Below are positions 37,401 to 45,532 of a stretch of DNA of 64,000 bases, piece after piece. Position 1 is the first letter of the stretch. Every line of letters starts with the position of its first letter. Where the stretch lies: assembly GCF_003217495.1 (NCBI RefSeq), contig NZ_QJSW01000006.1, positions 224,883 to 288,882 of the forward strand. Reading direction: 5' to 3'. This DNA is from Paenibacillus barcinonensis (GTDB lineage Bacteria > Bacillota > Bacilli > Paenibacillales > Paenibacillaceae). The notes below the pieces were generated by a model. That model was not told where the DNA came from. It did not search any database and worked only from the letters and a program-made list of their open reading frames with translations. The translations under genes and the position numbers were made by a program.

Positions 37401-37928
37401 GCCAATGCTTCCTGCCTTAACATTGAGTGTATCCTGAGAGGTTTCAAGCAGTAGCGCATCAACGCCTCCCTCTATTAAAGCAAGCGCTTGCTCGAAATAG
37501 CTGGCAACCAGCTCCTGGAACGTTACGCCTCCCGTCACAGACAACGTTTTGGTCGTTGGCCCCATCGCGCCTACAACATAACGTGGTGACTCCGGTGTGG
37601 AAAAACGATCCACCGCTGCTTTTGCAATTCGGGCTGCTTCCAGATTAATCTCGCGTGCACGATCTTGAATATCGTATTCAGCAAGCACGACAGAAGTCGC
37701 GCCAAATGTATTGGTCTCGATTAGGTCAGCACCGGCCTCCAGATAGTCCTCATGTATGCGTTGGATTAAGTCCGGGCGTGTCAGCACCAGCATTTCATTA
37801 CATCCATCCAGATCTTCACCGCCGAAATCTTCGCTGGTCAGATCCTCTTGTTGAATCATCGTCCCCATTGCGCCGTCGAGGATTAATATTCGTTGTTTTA
37901 ATGCATCATGTAGACTAAGCTTATCCAA
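34488..37928 (-). CDS. metH: Cobalamin-dependent methionine synthase
   Basis: About 1146 residues with the full MetH plan. The homocysteine-binding domain (about 10-300) has DGAMGTM and the zinc GGCCGT. The pterin domain (about 325-600) has VGERTNVLGSRKFK. The B12 cap and binding domains (about 640-870) have GDVHDIGKN with the lower-axial His and a GGAALT block. The C-terminal activation domain (about 900-1140) has RHGARYQGIRVSFGYPACPD. It methylates homocysteine using methyl-tetrahydrofolate. The longer frame begins with GTG, but GGGGGTGA would overlap it; the TTG three codons later has that site at correct spacing and is preferred. Confidence 0.96.
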   Translation of the reverse strand: MDKLSLHDALKQRILILDGAMGTMIQQEDLTSEDFGGEDLDGCNEMLVLTRPDLIQRIHEDYLEAGADLIETNTFGATSVVLAEYDIQDRAREINLEAARIAKAAVDRFSTPESPRYVVGAMGPTTKTLSVTGGVTFQELVASYFEQALALIEGGVDALLLETSQDTLNVKAGSIGIQQAFDQSGIKLPLMISGTIEPMGTTLAGQNIESFYISLEHLNPISVGLNCATGPEFMRDHIRSLSGMASVAVSCYPNAGLPDENGNYHESPDSLAQKIGAFAEQGWLNIAGGCCGTTPAHIRAMRDMLAKYPPRELNGTHPPALSGIDPVYVEQDNRPYMVGERTNVLGSRKFKRLIVEGKYEEASEIARAQVKNGAHIVDVCVQDPDREETEDMIKFLELVVKKVKVPLMIDTTDAAVIDTALQYSQGKAIINSINLEDGEEKFELVTPLLHKYGGAVVVGTIDERGQAISREDKLDVAKRSYDLLVNKYGLKPEDIIFDTLVFPVGTGDEQYIGSAKETIEGIRIIKEAMPECHTILGISNISFGLPEAGREVLNSVFLYECTKAGLDYAIVNTEKLERYASIPEEERRLSEELLYNTNDDTLAAFVAAFRNKKVEKKEKISNLSLEERLASYVVEGSKEGLLPDLEQALTKYSALEVINGPLMRGMEEVGRLFNNNELIVAEVLQSAEVMKASVAYLEQFMEKNETSVKGKIILATVKGDVHDIGKNLVEIILSNNGYRIINLGIKVPPERIIEAYREEKVDAIGLSGLLVKSAQQMILTAQDLRTAGIDVPIMVGGAALTRKFTKNRIRPEYNGMVVYAKDAMDGLDLANKLMNPVTREAMQAEMDAEKEADASSAGEVQALPELTRVERSEISADHPVLVPPDLERHTLRNYPLSHILPYVNMQMLLGHHLGLRGSVEQLLASGDPKATDLKAVVDGIMQEAVRDGIIQAHAMYRFFPAQSSGNSIIIYDPQDTSNILHTFTFPRQKVEPFLCLSDFLKPVESGEMDYVGFLVVTAGHGVRELSTAWKDQGDYLRSHALQSVALEVAEGLAERVHHMMRDIWGFPDPAEMTMKQRHGARYQGIRVSFGYPACPDLEDQGPLFKLMQPEDIGVELTEGFMMEPEASVSAMVFSHPQAKYFNVEKA

Positions 37929-38043
37929 TATCTTCACCCCCGCAAAACGTTAAATCTTAGTTTAACAGAAACTTACTTATTGTGAAAGATCGGTTTTGCT
38001 CCCGAAAGGCGGCGAATACACAGGAATGCTTACCAATTGTGAA

Positions 38044-38072
38044 TCGACAAAAGTTGAGCAATCCGATATAAT
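38044..38072 (+). promoter_or_regulatory. Promoter of mtnD
   Basis: TCGACA, 17-bp spacer, TATAAT, 35 bp upstream of the mtnD start. Only one mismatch to the sigma-A consensus. Confidence 0.7.
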
Positions 38073-38106
38073 ATCAATTAATCCAAGTGGAAAAGAGGGA
38101 AAGATC

Positions 38107-38652
38107 ATGGCTGAAATTGTCATCCGAAATACGAACGAACGCATCACTGGAGACGAGAACGTTCGAAATTTCTTGAACAAATATGATGTATTATACGAAA
38201 AATGGGACGCTTCCAAATTAAGCGGAGAGCTGCAAAACAACTTCGGGTTAACCGATGATCAGAAACAGCAAGTGTTGGAAACCTTTGATTACGAGATCAA
38301 GGATTTGGCCGCACGCCGCGGTTATCAAATCTGGGATGTCATCACTCTTTCAGAGGAAACACCGGACATCGAAGAAAAGCTCGCCAAGTTTGAAGAAATA
38401 CACACCCATGCAGAAGATGAGATTCGTGCGATTGTCGCAGGTAAAGGCATCTTCGTTATTAAGGCAACTGATGACACGGGGTACTTTAATGTAGAATTGT
38501 CTCCTGGAGACGTCATTTCTGTTCCCGAGAACACACCACACTTCTTCACACTGATGGAGAACAAACAGATCATTGCCGTGCGCCTGTTTATTGAAAAAGA
38601 CGGCTGGATTGCCGATCCATATCCTGATCCAACGTTTATTAAAAACGCTTAG
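38107..38652 (+). CDS. mtnD: Acireductone dioxygenase
   Basis: A 181-residue cupin that oxidises the acireductone of the methionine salvage pathway. The metal ligands are in HTHAEDEIRAI (H-x-H-x4-E) near residue 100 and the last His in ENTPHFFT. ATG 38107 follows GGAAAAGAGGG; the frame opens 37 codons earlier across the promoter. No other mtn genes are seen here, although metH is adjacent on the other strand, so the two methionine genes may share a regulatory neighbourhood only. Confidence 0.93.
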   Translation: MAEIVIRNTNERITGDENVRNFLNKYDVLYEKWDASKLSGELQNNFGLTDDQKQQVLETFDYEIKDLAARRGYQIWDVITLSEETPDIEEKLAKFEEIHTHAEDEIRAIVAGKGIFVIKATDDTGYFNVELSPGDVISVPENTPHFFTLMENKQIIAVRLFIEKDGWIADPYPDPTFIKNA

Positions 38653-38733
38653 GCTAAATCTTGGTACTCTTAGATATATCAGCGTAGTACATCTCATTAT
38701 CATTATAGAAACTAAAAGCTCTACACACGAATC

Positions 38734-38759
38734 ACCCCCTGCTCTTAGGAACGGGGGGT
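38734..38759. terminator. Possible bidirectional terminator between mtnD and the GntR gene
   Basis: Stem ACCCCC/GGGGGT with a 14-base loop between two convergent genes. There is no long T tract, so it may be weak. Confidence 0.4.
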
Positions 38760-38773
38760 TTGCTCTGTCTCCA

Positions 38774-39448
38774 CTAAATAAAGTAATGAGGATATTTAGC
38801 CTTGAGCATCTCCTGTTCAACTACAACAAGTCGCAGATGTGCTTCCATCATATGAACAGCCTGCTCCGTCTTACGCTCCGTCACCAGCCGCAAAATCTCT
38901 TTATGCTGAGATATAATAACGTCAAGGTTCGAATCCTCTGCAAGACGCAGCAAACGGAGTCGATTAAACGGCATGTTCAGCTGCTGCAGCATCTTCCAGG
39001 TTCTCAGCTTCCCGGTTCCCTGAAACAAGATTTGATGAAACTCCTCGTCCAGTTCAAACAGGCGATAAAAATTGTTTTTACCCCCACACACCTCCTGCAT
39101 CGCAAGGTTTGTTTCCAGCCTGAATACGTATTCTTCCGGGAACGAGATGCAAGCCAGCGTAACAATCTCCTTCTCCATCTTCTCGCGCATGAAGCGGCCC
39201 TCTTCAACGTGCTCCAGGTTAATGTGTGACACAATCGTTCCGCTTTGCGGAATTATTTCCAGCAGCTCTTCTTCAGCCAGCTTCATAAAAGCCTCTCGTA
39301 CCGGAGTCCGGCTGACCTGCAGCTCATCTGCAATTTCTTTCTCCGAAATTTTGGTGCCCGGCTTCAGCTCCAGATGAAGAATCCGTTCTTTGACCAAGTT
39401 ATAGGAATAAGCTCTTGTGGAGCCTCTCATTTTCTGATTAAATGACAT
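38774..39448 (-). CDS. GntR-family transcriptional regulator (FCD subfamily)
   Basis: A 224-residue regulator. The N-terminal winged helix (about 15-75) has ILHLELKPGTKISEKEIADEL and SRTPVREAFMKL. The C-terminal helical domain (about 90-215) has DEEFHQILF and HKEILRLV typical of FadR-type (FCD) ligand domains, with His/Asp residues that often bind a metal and an organic acid. Its target is unknown. A decayed sugar-binding-protein gene lies just upstream on the same strand, so it may once have controlled a transporter. Confidence 0.88.
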   Translation of the reverse strand: MSFNQKMRGSTRAYSYNLVKERILHLELKPGTKISEKEIADELQVSRTPVREAFMKLAEEELLEIIPQSGTIVSHINLEHVEEGRFMREKMEKEIVTLACISFPEEYVFRLETNLAMQEVCGGKNNFYRLFELDEEFHQILFQGTGKLRTWKMLQQLNMPFNRLRLLRLAEDSNLDVIISQHKEILRLVTERKTEQAVHMMEAHLRLVVVEQEMLKAKYPHYFI

Positions 39449-39552
39449 GCCTTGACCTCTTTCTCTCAGTCATATTCCCTTCATATTAGCACAAACTGCC
39501 GTTCCACTTAAATATCTTTAGCGAAACGACAGCCTGGCATGAATCATTCAAG

Positions 39553-39654
39553 TTATTTTTTGTTTTCTTTATAGATCCTGTAGGTGTCATTTGCAAGCTT
39601 CACATAGTTCGTCAAGCCCTGACTTTCCAGCTCTTTGATAAATGATTGGAAGAG
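39553..39654 (-). pseudogene. C-terminal remnant of an extracellular solute-binding protein
   Basis: A 33-codon open stretch ends in TAA and reads LFQSFIKELESQGL followed by NYVKLANDTY and a lysine-rich tail. This is typical of the last helix of Paenibacillus ABC sugar-binding lipoproteins. No start or upstream body is present; the frame is lost at about 39655. The product family is an inference from a short fragment. Confidence 0.5.
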
Positions 39655-39833
39655 CTAACAATGAGTACAATTGCCAATCTAACCGAATCAATAGGATTGC
39701 TGTCTGTAGCCAGCTTTACATCTCACCCAAAATAAAATATAAGCGGTATCAAAATTGAATTTCAACAATAATCATACAAACCCGCACAGGCTTCTAACTC
39801 CAAATGAGACAGATACTTGAGGTTTGTTAAGAA

Positions 39834-39896
39834 CAAAAAAACATTGGTTATGAACGTATGAACGATCAGCATCATTCATGTCATAACCAATGTTTA
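39834..39896 (-). terminator. Terminator after the HAD hydrolase gene
   Basis: On the minus strand ACATTGGTTATGA pairs with TCATAACCAATGT around a 27-base loop, followed by TTTTTTT. Confidence 0.75.
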
Positions 39897-39932
39897 ATTT
39901 AAAGCGATAAGAAAAATAATTTAAGCAGTCCT

Positions 39933-40733
39933 TTAAAAATCAGCTATCAGACCTTCTAATTCGGATAAGTGCTTAATTTCGTGATCTGGTGAATACGTTT
40001 CATTGTTGATTTTGTTTTCGCGATTAATCCATACCGCACGAATGCCTGTAGACAACGCACCACGAATATCCGTAGTTAATTTATCTCCAACCATCATGCT
40101 TTCTTCTGGCTTCACACCCAGTTTACTTAAAGCATGTTCGAAAATGGACGGATCCGGTTTGCCTTTACCAAAGCTGCCCGAGATAATAATCTCATCAAAG
40201 AAAGGAGATAACTCAGGAACACCATCAAGCTTCTCTTGCTGTAGCGCAGGACATCCATTCGTCAAAAGCAGCAATTTGTATTGCCCTTGCAGATGACGCA
40301 GTGTATCCATTGTTTCTTCATAAATATGCGGTCTGGAACGGCGTTCTGCCCCAAACTGCGAAGCCAGACGTTCTGCAAGCTCTTCCTGATCCACGCCCAG
40401 TTTTAGCAAGCCGCGGCGCCAGGACTCTTTACGGTAAATTGGAGCCAACTGTTCCAGCTGGCGGAATTCCGCTTGCTCTCCAGCGGTAAAATTAGCCCAT
40501 AGACCTTCAAAAGGATTAATTCCAATCATTTTGGTAAAAGGAAATGTTTCGTAGGATTCATACAGCTCACGTGCTTCATTACGAACAGCCTCTTCAAGCG
40601 CTTCGGGGTCAACCCCTGTCTCGTTCGCTGCAACTAAACAAGTTTCATGAAAAGCCTCTCGAACACTGCGTTCGTCCCATAATAAAGTATCATCCAAGTC
40701 GAACATAATCGCTTTCAACGCCATCCCGCTCAT
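39933..40733 (-). CDS. HAD-superfamily hydrolase
   Basis: A 266-residue class I HAD hydrolase: motif I MFDLDDTLLWDE, motif II LLLTNGCP, motif III KGKPDPSIF, motif IV MVGDKLTTDIRGA. A helical cap lies between I and II. This is the YjjG/YsbA-like branch and acts on small phosphoesters; substrate unknown. Two in-frame ATGs lie near the start; the first has GGGG close upstream. Confidence 0.82.
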   Translation of the reverse strand: MSGMALKAIMFDLDDTLLWDERSVREAFHETCLVAANETGVDPEALEEAVRNEARELYESYETFPFTKMIGINPFEGLWANFTAGEQAEFRQLEQLAPIYRKESWRRGLLKLGVDQEELAERLASQFGAERRSRPHIYEETMDTLRHLQGQYKLLLLTNGCPALQQEKLDGVPELSPFFDEIIISGSFGKGKPDPSIFEHALSKLGVKPEESMMVGDKLTTDIRGALSTGIRAVWINRENKINNETYSPDHEIKHLSELEGLIADF

Positions 40734-40752
40734 CTGCCCCTTTATACATTAA

Positions 40753-41265
40753 TTACTTATCAATGGTTTCTACAGTGATCTGATGTGCTTTTGCAAATTT
40801 CATCAATCTCTCTGTCATTGCATCCGTATCATAACGGTTTAACAGCTTGGTGAAGACCCATCTCTTGCCACGGCTGTTATGTTCAATCACTACAGTGCCC
40901 GGTTCAAATCTGAATTTGATAATATCATCAACCCCTATGGAACGTTCACGATTGCCCTTCGTTGTGATAATCCGGTTACTGCTGATTTTAATGTAAGGAC
41001 GACGAAGCATAAAAATGACTGCCAGGAATACATACAGCAGCATCGTTACCCAATCCCAGGTTGTCATGGGCGCCTTCACTAGAAAAGTGCTCATGAACAG
41101 ATACAAAAAGGCAAGACCAATCAGAAAAACAGGAAATAACAGGCTTCTTCCCTTGTAAATATCTTCACCTGGATTTCCCGAAATTGGCTGACCATTTTTT
41201 TTACGCTGCTGATTCAATTGCTTCGAATTTTTCCGAACCGTTCTTTCGAACGAACGCCGTGACAT
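40753..41265 (-). CDS. Two-helix membrane protein with a PH-like C-terminal domain
   Basis: A 170-residue protein: a basic N-terminal stretch, two membrane segments (about 42-62 and 70-88), then a soluble domain with ISSNRIITTKGNRERSIGVDDI typical of bacterial PH-like domains. No named family is certain. It lies 19 bp upstream of the HAD gene on the same strand and is probably co-transcribed. Confidence 0.65.
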   Translation of the reverse strand: MSRRSFERTVRKNSKQLNQQRKKNGQPISGNPGEDIYKGRSLLFPVFLIGLAFLYLFMSTFLVKAPMTTWDWVTMLLYVFLAVIFMLRRPYIKISSNRIITTKGNRERSIGVDDIIKFRFEPGTVVIEHNSRGKRWVFTKLLNRYDTDAMTERLMKFAKAHQITVETIDK

Positions 41266-41357
41266 GTAAATCCCCCTTATGTGTCTTGTATCGGCTTACA
41301 TAACAACATGTAACCCGATATCCCCCTTTATAGTAAGCAACCTCAAATAGCATGAAG

Positions 41358-41390
41358 AAACCTAAATATCAATAAGATATGTTTAGGTTT
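41358..41390 (-). terminator. Terminator after ynzC
   Basis: On the minus strand AAACCTAAA..ATATC/GATAT..TTTAGGTTT followed by CTTC; 7 bp after the ynzC stop. The T tract is short. Confidence 0.5.
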
Positions 41391-41396
41391 CTGGAA

Positions 41397-41621
41397 TTAA
41401 TGTTTGAGTTTGCCTTGGTGGCCCTTGCCTTTGTCATCATCAACAATTTCAATCGAATCCAGCTGCTGTCTGAAATTGTTGCGAATGTTGCCCAAATAAA
41501 TCTCTCTTAGCTTGGCACGTTCAACAAGTTCTTCCTCTGACAGTCCAGTGGATTTCTGCTTGCGAGCCAATTCATTAATACGTGCTACCAGACTATCTAT
41601 ATCCAAGCTTGTCCCCTCCAA
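41397..41621 (-). CDS. ynzC: DUF896 family protein (YnzC-like)
   Basis: A 74-residue cytosolic protein with INELARKQKSTGLSEEE and REIYLGNIRNNFRQQLDSI, the full DUF896 signature of YnzC. In B. subtilis ynzC is in the SOS-controlled yneA-yneB-ynzC operon. Here it also follows yneA on the same strand after 81 bp, and no yneB (resolvase) is present. Function unknown; co-regulation with DNA damage is inferred. Confidence 0.88.
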   Translation of the reverse strand: MEGTSLDIDSLVARINELARKQKSTGLSEEELVERAKLREIYLGNIRNNFRQQLDSIEIVDDDKGKGHQGKLKH

Positions 41622-41702
41622 AAATACAAAGTCACATTAACTTTGACATGATAAGGGTTGCTTGTCAAGTTGGTGCGCAGTAATACCTGTTCATACGAAA
41701 TT

Positions 41703-42080
41703 CTATTTTGCAAACTGAGGTAAAATAAGGACTTGTCCAGTCTGAATTGTTGTTGATTCAAGGTGATTCACCTTTTTGATTGCTTCTATATATACCCTGG
41801 TGTCCATTGTTGCTGGCTTATGCTCCAAAGAGATGCTCCATAGCGTTTCCCCTTGAGATACAGCGATCTTTCCCCCAGGAAGCAAATCACTTTCGTTGCC
41901 GGCAAATACGGTCAGTACAGTGCTGCAACCTATAAATATAATCAATGAAGCAATAGCTAGTTTGATTAATCCTGAGGAAAGCTTGAAACGTGTTATGAAT
42001 GCGCTCAATTGCCCTATGTTAGACTTCACAGCTTCTGAATTTACCGGTTCATAAATGCTTTGATAAGTAGAATATCTCAT
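41703..42080 (-). CDS. yneA: LysM-domain cell-division inhibitor YneA
   Basis: A 125-residue protein with one membrane segment (about 38-60, LIKLAIASLIIFIGCSTVL) and a C-terminal LysM domain (VSQGETLWSIS..., GQVLILPQF). This is the layout of YneA, which blocks division during the SOS response. It is divergent from lexA. LexA boxes overlap its promoter. GGAGGCGGAG precedes the ATG. Confidence 0.88.
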   Translation of the reverse strand: MRYSTYQSIYEPVNSEAVKSNIGQLSAFITRFKLSSGLIKLAIASLIIFIGCSTVLTVFAGNESDLLPGGKIAVSQGETLWSISLEHKPATMDTRVYIEAIKKVNHLESTTIQTGQVLILPQFAK

Positions 42081-42123
42081 CTGTACTCCGCCTCCAAACG
42101 TTTGTTCCTATCTCGATGAAATC

Positions 42124-42175
42124 AATATAACACGAACACTTGTTTTGTTCAATACCTTTTTAGAACAATTGTTCG
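42124..42175 (-). promoter_or_regulatory. yneA promoter with two LexA boxes
   Basis: On the minus strand TTGAAC (42147-42152), 17-bp spacer, TATATT (42124-42129). LexA box CGAACACTTGTTTT lies in the spacer (42133-42146) and AGAACAATTGTTCG lies just upstream (42162-42175). A third, weaker match CAAACGTTTGTTCC is at 42095-42108. Confidence 0.85.
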
Positions 42176-42385
42176 CTCTTTTTTCGATAATTAAACAGCC
42201 TTTATCAGACCAACAAAAATCACTTCTACTAAAAGAGCAATCATTGACAGAACAATTCCATAGCAATCATTGAAAAGCAGAAGACGGTTATCCGAGTTCA
42301 TCATCTGAAGGAATTACAAATGATCTCTTTATATCAGATCATGTCTAAATATCGAAAAAAAACATTAAAAATATGCGGTTTGTTT

Positions 42386-42425
42386 AGAACTTATGTTTGT
42401 ACGAACGGAGGTTCTATGTTATAAT
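42386..42425 (+). promoter_or_regulatory. lexA promoter with two LexA boxes
   Basis: TTGTAC, 17-bp spacer, TATAAT (42397-42425). Boxes AGAACTTATGTTTG (42386-42399) and CGAACGGAGGTTCT (42402-42415) overlap the -35 and spacer, giving autoregulation. Confidence 0.88.
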
Positions 42426-42460
42426 TTTCCCAAACGTTACTAAAATGGGGTTGATACGGT

Positions 42461-43087
42461 ATGTCGAAGATATCCAGCAGGCAGCAGGCAATTCTGGAGT
42501 TTATACGAAATGAAGTCCGGTTGAAGGGGTATCCTCCTTCCGTACGGGAAATTGGAGAAGCCGTTGGACTGGCTTCCAGCTCTACGGTTCATGGTCATTT
42601 GGATCGTTTGGAGAAGAAGGGACTGATCAGACGCGACCCTACCAAACCAAGAGCGATCGAGCTTTTGAGTCAGGAAGAGTCGGAGCATTCTCATCAATTT
42701 GCCCACAGCGTTGCACGAATTCCAGTCGTAGGTAAGGTTACAGCCGGGGTTCCAATTACAGCAACCGAAAATATCGAGGATTACTTTCCGCTTCCTACCC
42801 ATTATGTAGGCGAACAGAAAGTATTTATGCTTTCCGTTGTCGGGGACAGTATGATTGAAGCAGGAATCGTTAATGGAGATTATGTAATTGTTCGTCAGCA
42901 GCAAACGGCAGATAATGGTGACATTGTCGTAGCCATGACTGAAGACGATGAAGCAACAGTCAAGACGTTCTATAAGGAAAAGGATCACATTCGCCTGCAG
43001 CCGGAGAATGCTACATTCGAGCCACTTCGTTTGAAACATGTCAGCATTTTAGGCAAGGTTATCGGTCTTTTCCGTGATATTCATTAA
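42461..43087 (+). CDS. lexA: SOS repressor LexA
   Basis: A 208-residue repressor. The winged helix (about 1-65) has [25 protein letters not shown]. The cleavage site is Ala-Gly in TAGVPI near residue 94. The catalytic Ser is in GDSMIEAGI and the Lys in ATVKTFYKE. RecA-stimulated self-cleavage opens SOS genes. It is monocistronic, divergent from yneA. Boxes in its own promoter and upstream of a broken gene at 55.9 kb show its likely targets in this window. Confidence 0.97.
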   Translation: MSKISSRQQAILEFIRNEVRLKGYPPSVREIGEAVGLASSSTVHGHLDRLEKKGLIRRDPTKPRAIELLSQEESEHSHQFAHSVARIPVVGKVTAGVPITATENIEDYFPLPTHYVGEQKVFMLSVVGDSMIEAGIVNGDYVIVRQQQTADNGDIVVAMTEDDEATVKTFYKEKDHIRLQPENATFEPLRLKHVSILGKVIGLFRDIH

Positions 43088-43127
43088 TACGATCAGTGAC
43101 TATATTCGTTAAATCTCGCTTCACTTG

Positions 43128-43166
43128 AAAGAGGTTGCCCTGATTACAGGACAACCTCTTTTTTCA
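43128..43166 (+). terminator. Terminator after lexA
   Basis: AAAGAGGTTG..CCTG/CAGG..CAACCTCTTTTTT, 40 bp after lexA. Confidence 0.85.
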
Positions 43167-43233
43167 CGGCCATACGTTACTAACATTATCATTCTATAGT
43201 GAAGTAACTTATCTTTTTTTTGACAAGACCAAA

Positions 43234-44535
43234 TTATTTACTGCGTTTAAGCACGCTTTTGTGATGAGAGAATGCTTCAAAGCTTTGTTGCCCATGATAG
43301 GACCCCATACCACTCTCGCCCACGCCGCCAAACGGCAAATAATGTGAGGTCATGTGGGACAAAGTCTCATTAATACATCCCCCGCCAAAGGACACCTGAT
43401 CCAATACCTGCTCCTGCAAAGCTTCATCCTTAGTAAACAAATACAATGCGAGCGGTTTAGGGCGACGTACGATTTCATCCAGCATTGGATTCAAGTCACT
43501 ATACGTGAAAACAGGCAGAATAGGGCCAAAGATCTCTTCCTGCATGACTGGTGAATCCCAAGCGATATCGGTGAGCACAGTCGGTTCAATCATGAGCTGG
43601 TCGCGGTTCGAGCGTCCTCCCATAACTGTTTTCCCATTCGCAAGAAATGCAGACAAACGATCAAAATTACGAGTGTTGACAATATGCGGGAAATCCGCAT
43701 TCTGCATCACATCATCCCCAAATTTATCTTGTACTTCTGCACGAATTTGTTCCATGAATTGATCGTATACCTGTTCATGAACTAACAAATAATCCGGTGC
43801 TACACAGGTTTGTCCAGCATTCAGGAACTTACCACGCACAAGTCGTTGTGCCGCCAGTTGCAATTCCGCATCATGATGCACAATCGCCGGACTTTTACCC
43901 CCGAGTTCCAACGTGACCGGAGTCAAATGCTCTGCTGCAGCTTTCATTACAATGCGACCTACTCCTGTACTGCCTGTAAAGAAAATATAATCAAATTTCT
44001 CATTCAGCAGCGCTGTGCTTGTCTCAACCTCGCCCTCCATCACAGCAATATACTCCTCAGGATAAACCTCTTGAATAAGATCATAGATTAAACGAGAAGT
44101 CGCAGGTGTAAGCTCCGAAGGTTTGATTACAGCACAGTTCCCTGCAGCAATAGCACCAATTAGCGGTCCCATTGCCAGTTGGAACGGATAATTCCAAGGG
44201 GCAATGATAAGAGCAACTCCGTAAGGCTCTGGATAAATTGCGCTAACTGCATCGGTGATGACCGAGCTCGTTGGCACTGTTCGCGGCGCAACCCATTCAC
44301 GTAAATGCTCCAGCGCATGATCCAGCTCCCCAAGTACAATCCGAATTTCGGAGCCATACCCCTCAGCCTCTGATTTATTTAGATCAGCACGAAGGGCATC
44401 CAGAATGCGTTGTTGGTACTTCACAATCCCTTGTCTCAAGTTTTGCAAAGCCTGAATCCGATATTCTACTTCTTTTGTTTGTCCTTTATAAAAAAACATG
44501 CGCTGTGTATCAACAAGTTGTTTGGCTTGATTCAT
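43234..44535 (-). CDS. Class 3-type aldehyde dehydrogenase
   Basis: A 433-residue NAD(P)-dependent aldehyde dehydrogenase of the fatty-aldehyde type (YwdH-like), shorter than the usual 480-500. IIAPWNYPFQLA, IKPSELTPATS, FFTGSTGVGRIV, general base Glu in TLELGGKSP and nucleophile Cys in NAGQTCVAPDYL are visible. EEIFGPILPV follows. No C-terminal membrane tail. It is monocistronic with GGAGATG before the start. Substrate aldehyde unknown. Confidence 0.9.
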   Translation of the reverse strand: MNQAKQLVDTQRMFFYKGQTKEVEYRIQALQNLRQGIVKYQQRILDALRADLNKSEAEGYGSEIRIVLGELDHALEHLREWVAPRTVPTSSVITDAVSAIYPEPYGVALIIAPWNYPFQLAMGPLIGAIAAGNCAVIKPSELTPATSRLIYDLIQEVYPEEYIAVMEGEVETSTALLNEKFDYIFFTGSTGVGRIVMKAAAEHLTPVTLELGGKSPAIVHHDAELQLAAQRLVRGKFLNAGQTCVAPDYLLVHEQVYDQFMEQIRAEVQDKFGDDVMQNADFPHIVNTRNFDRLSAFLANGKTVMGGRSNRDQLMIEPTVLTDIAWDSPVMQEEIFGPILPVFTYSDLNPMLDEIVRRPKPLALYLFTKDEALQEQVLDQVSFGGGCINETLSHMTSHYLPFGGVGESGMGSYHGQQSFEAFSHHKSVLKRSK

Positions 44536-44670
44536 ATTAACATCTCCAAATAAATTATTTAAAATTATATTGCTTCAAATTTAAAATCAGTATACCTTTT
44601 ATATATGAAACTATCAACATATATTTGAAACATATTCTATGTAAATTTCTGAAAATTGACTATAGACGAC

Positions 44671-44709
44671 AAAAAAAAAGAACAAGCAGTTTTGCCACTC
44701 GTCCTTCTT
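44671..44709 (-). terminator. Terminator after the small membrane-protein pair
   Basis: On the minus strand an imperfect stem (AGAA...CGAGTGG/CTGCTTG...TTCT with G-T pairs and a 3-base bulge) ends in nine T. Confidence 0.55.
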
Positions 44710-44727
44710 GATTGCACTAGCTCTTCA

Positions 44728-45069
44728 TTATTTCCACTCGCTCTGTTTTATGTACTGCCCATCGTAAGCAACAAGGATGGTTGTTTCTTTTGTCACCTGC
44801 TGCACATCATGTGCAACCACCATCCCACTGTAGTCGTTAAGAACCTCTTTAGTCTTCACAAAAACACCGCAATCTTTGATATAAATTTCATCAGGGTGCT
44901 CACTGTCATATACTAAACTTGCAGGCAGTGGTTCCATTAAATCCGTGTAATGCCTCCTCATATCATCTTCTGAAGTTTGCATTTTGGAAGTGCGATCGAA
45001 GGTAACACCTAATAAAATCACACTGACTATTACAGCAGTTATCGTTGAAAGCATGCACTTTGTTCTCAT
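44728..45069 (-). CDS. Membrane-anchored protein, unknown function
   Basis: A 113-residue protein with one N-terminal hydrophobic segment (about 8-22) and a soluble remainder; no lipobox. No family recognised. It follows a 42-residue membrane protein gene by 24 bp with GGAGAGGCAGGAAG before the ATG, so the two form a small operon ended by a terminator. Confidence 0.6.
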   Translation of the reverse strand: MRTKCMLSTITAVIVSVILLGVTFDRTSKMQTSEDDMRRHYTDLMEPLPASLVYDSEHPDEIYIKDCGVFVKTKEVLNDYSGMVVAHDVQQVTKETTILVAYDGQYIKQSEWK

Positions 45070-45093
45070 AACTTCCTGCCTCTCCTAATTTAT

Positions 45094-45222
45094 TCATCCT
45101 AGCATTTGATATGATTTGTTGAGGGCTTCACCAAATTTATCAAACATAATAATGGTAAGCACTAACGTTAAAGTCACAACGAGGCTAATGATGACTCTTT
45201 TCCCCCAAGGTACATTGTTCAT
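45094..45222 (-). CDS. Small membrane protein of 42 residues
   Basis: A short ORF starting MNNVPWGKR with one membrane segment (about 10-26, VIISLVVTLTLVLTIIM) and a short polar tail. AAAGGGGGAAAACG before the ATG and the tight spacing to the next gene support it being real. No family recognised. Confidence 0.55.
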   Translation of the reverse strand: MNNVPWGKRVIISLVVTLTLVLTIIMFDKFGEALNKSYQMLG

Positions 45223-45532
45223 CGTTTTCCCCCTTTCTCGTTATTATGCCTACTATATAAACTCAGCTTTATGGTGAAAGGTTTGCTTTTATTTGTATTT
45301 TCAATGGCCTATCTCATTCACACGAATTCGATCACCTCGGTAATATCCGCAATCCATTGGGTAGACCCCACCCCACACAACCTGAGAACCCTTTATCAGC
45401 TCCCAAAAAGTGACAAAATGATGAACAATAATTGATTCTATTTGACAGCAGATAGCTCTATTGAGCCATCTTCTAATTGTTAAGGCTCACGTATACTTGA
45501 AAAGTATTTTATTCATTTAAGAATGGAGTTAG
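45223..45532. other. Intergenic region with no gene
   Basis: Between two divergent transcripts. A stem TGAGCC/GGCTCA (about 45455-45488) lies 45 bp before the PepSY gene. No strong promoter pair was found in either direction. Confidence 0.5.

Noticed and set aside
39661..39735. 24-codon ORF starting ATGAGTACA on the plus strand
   Set aside because: Short, no good ribosome binding site and no conserved feature.
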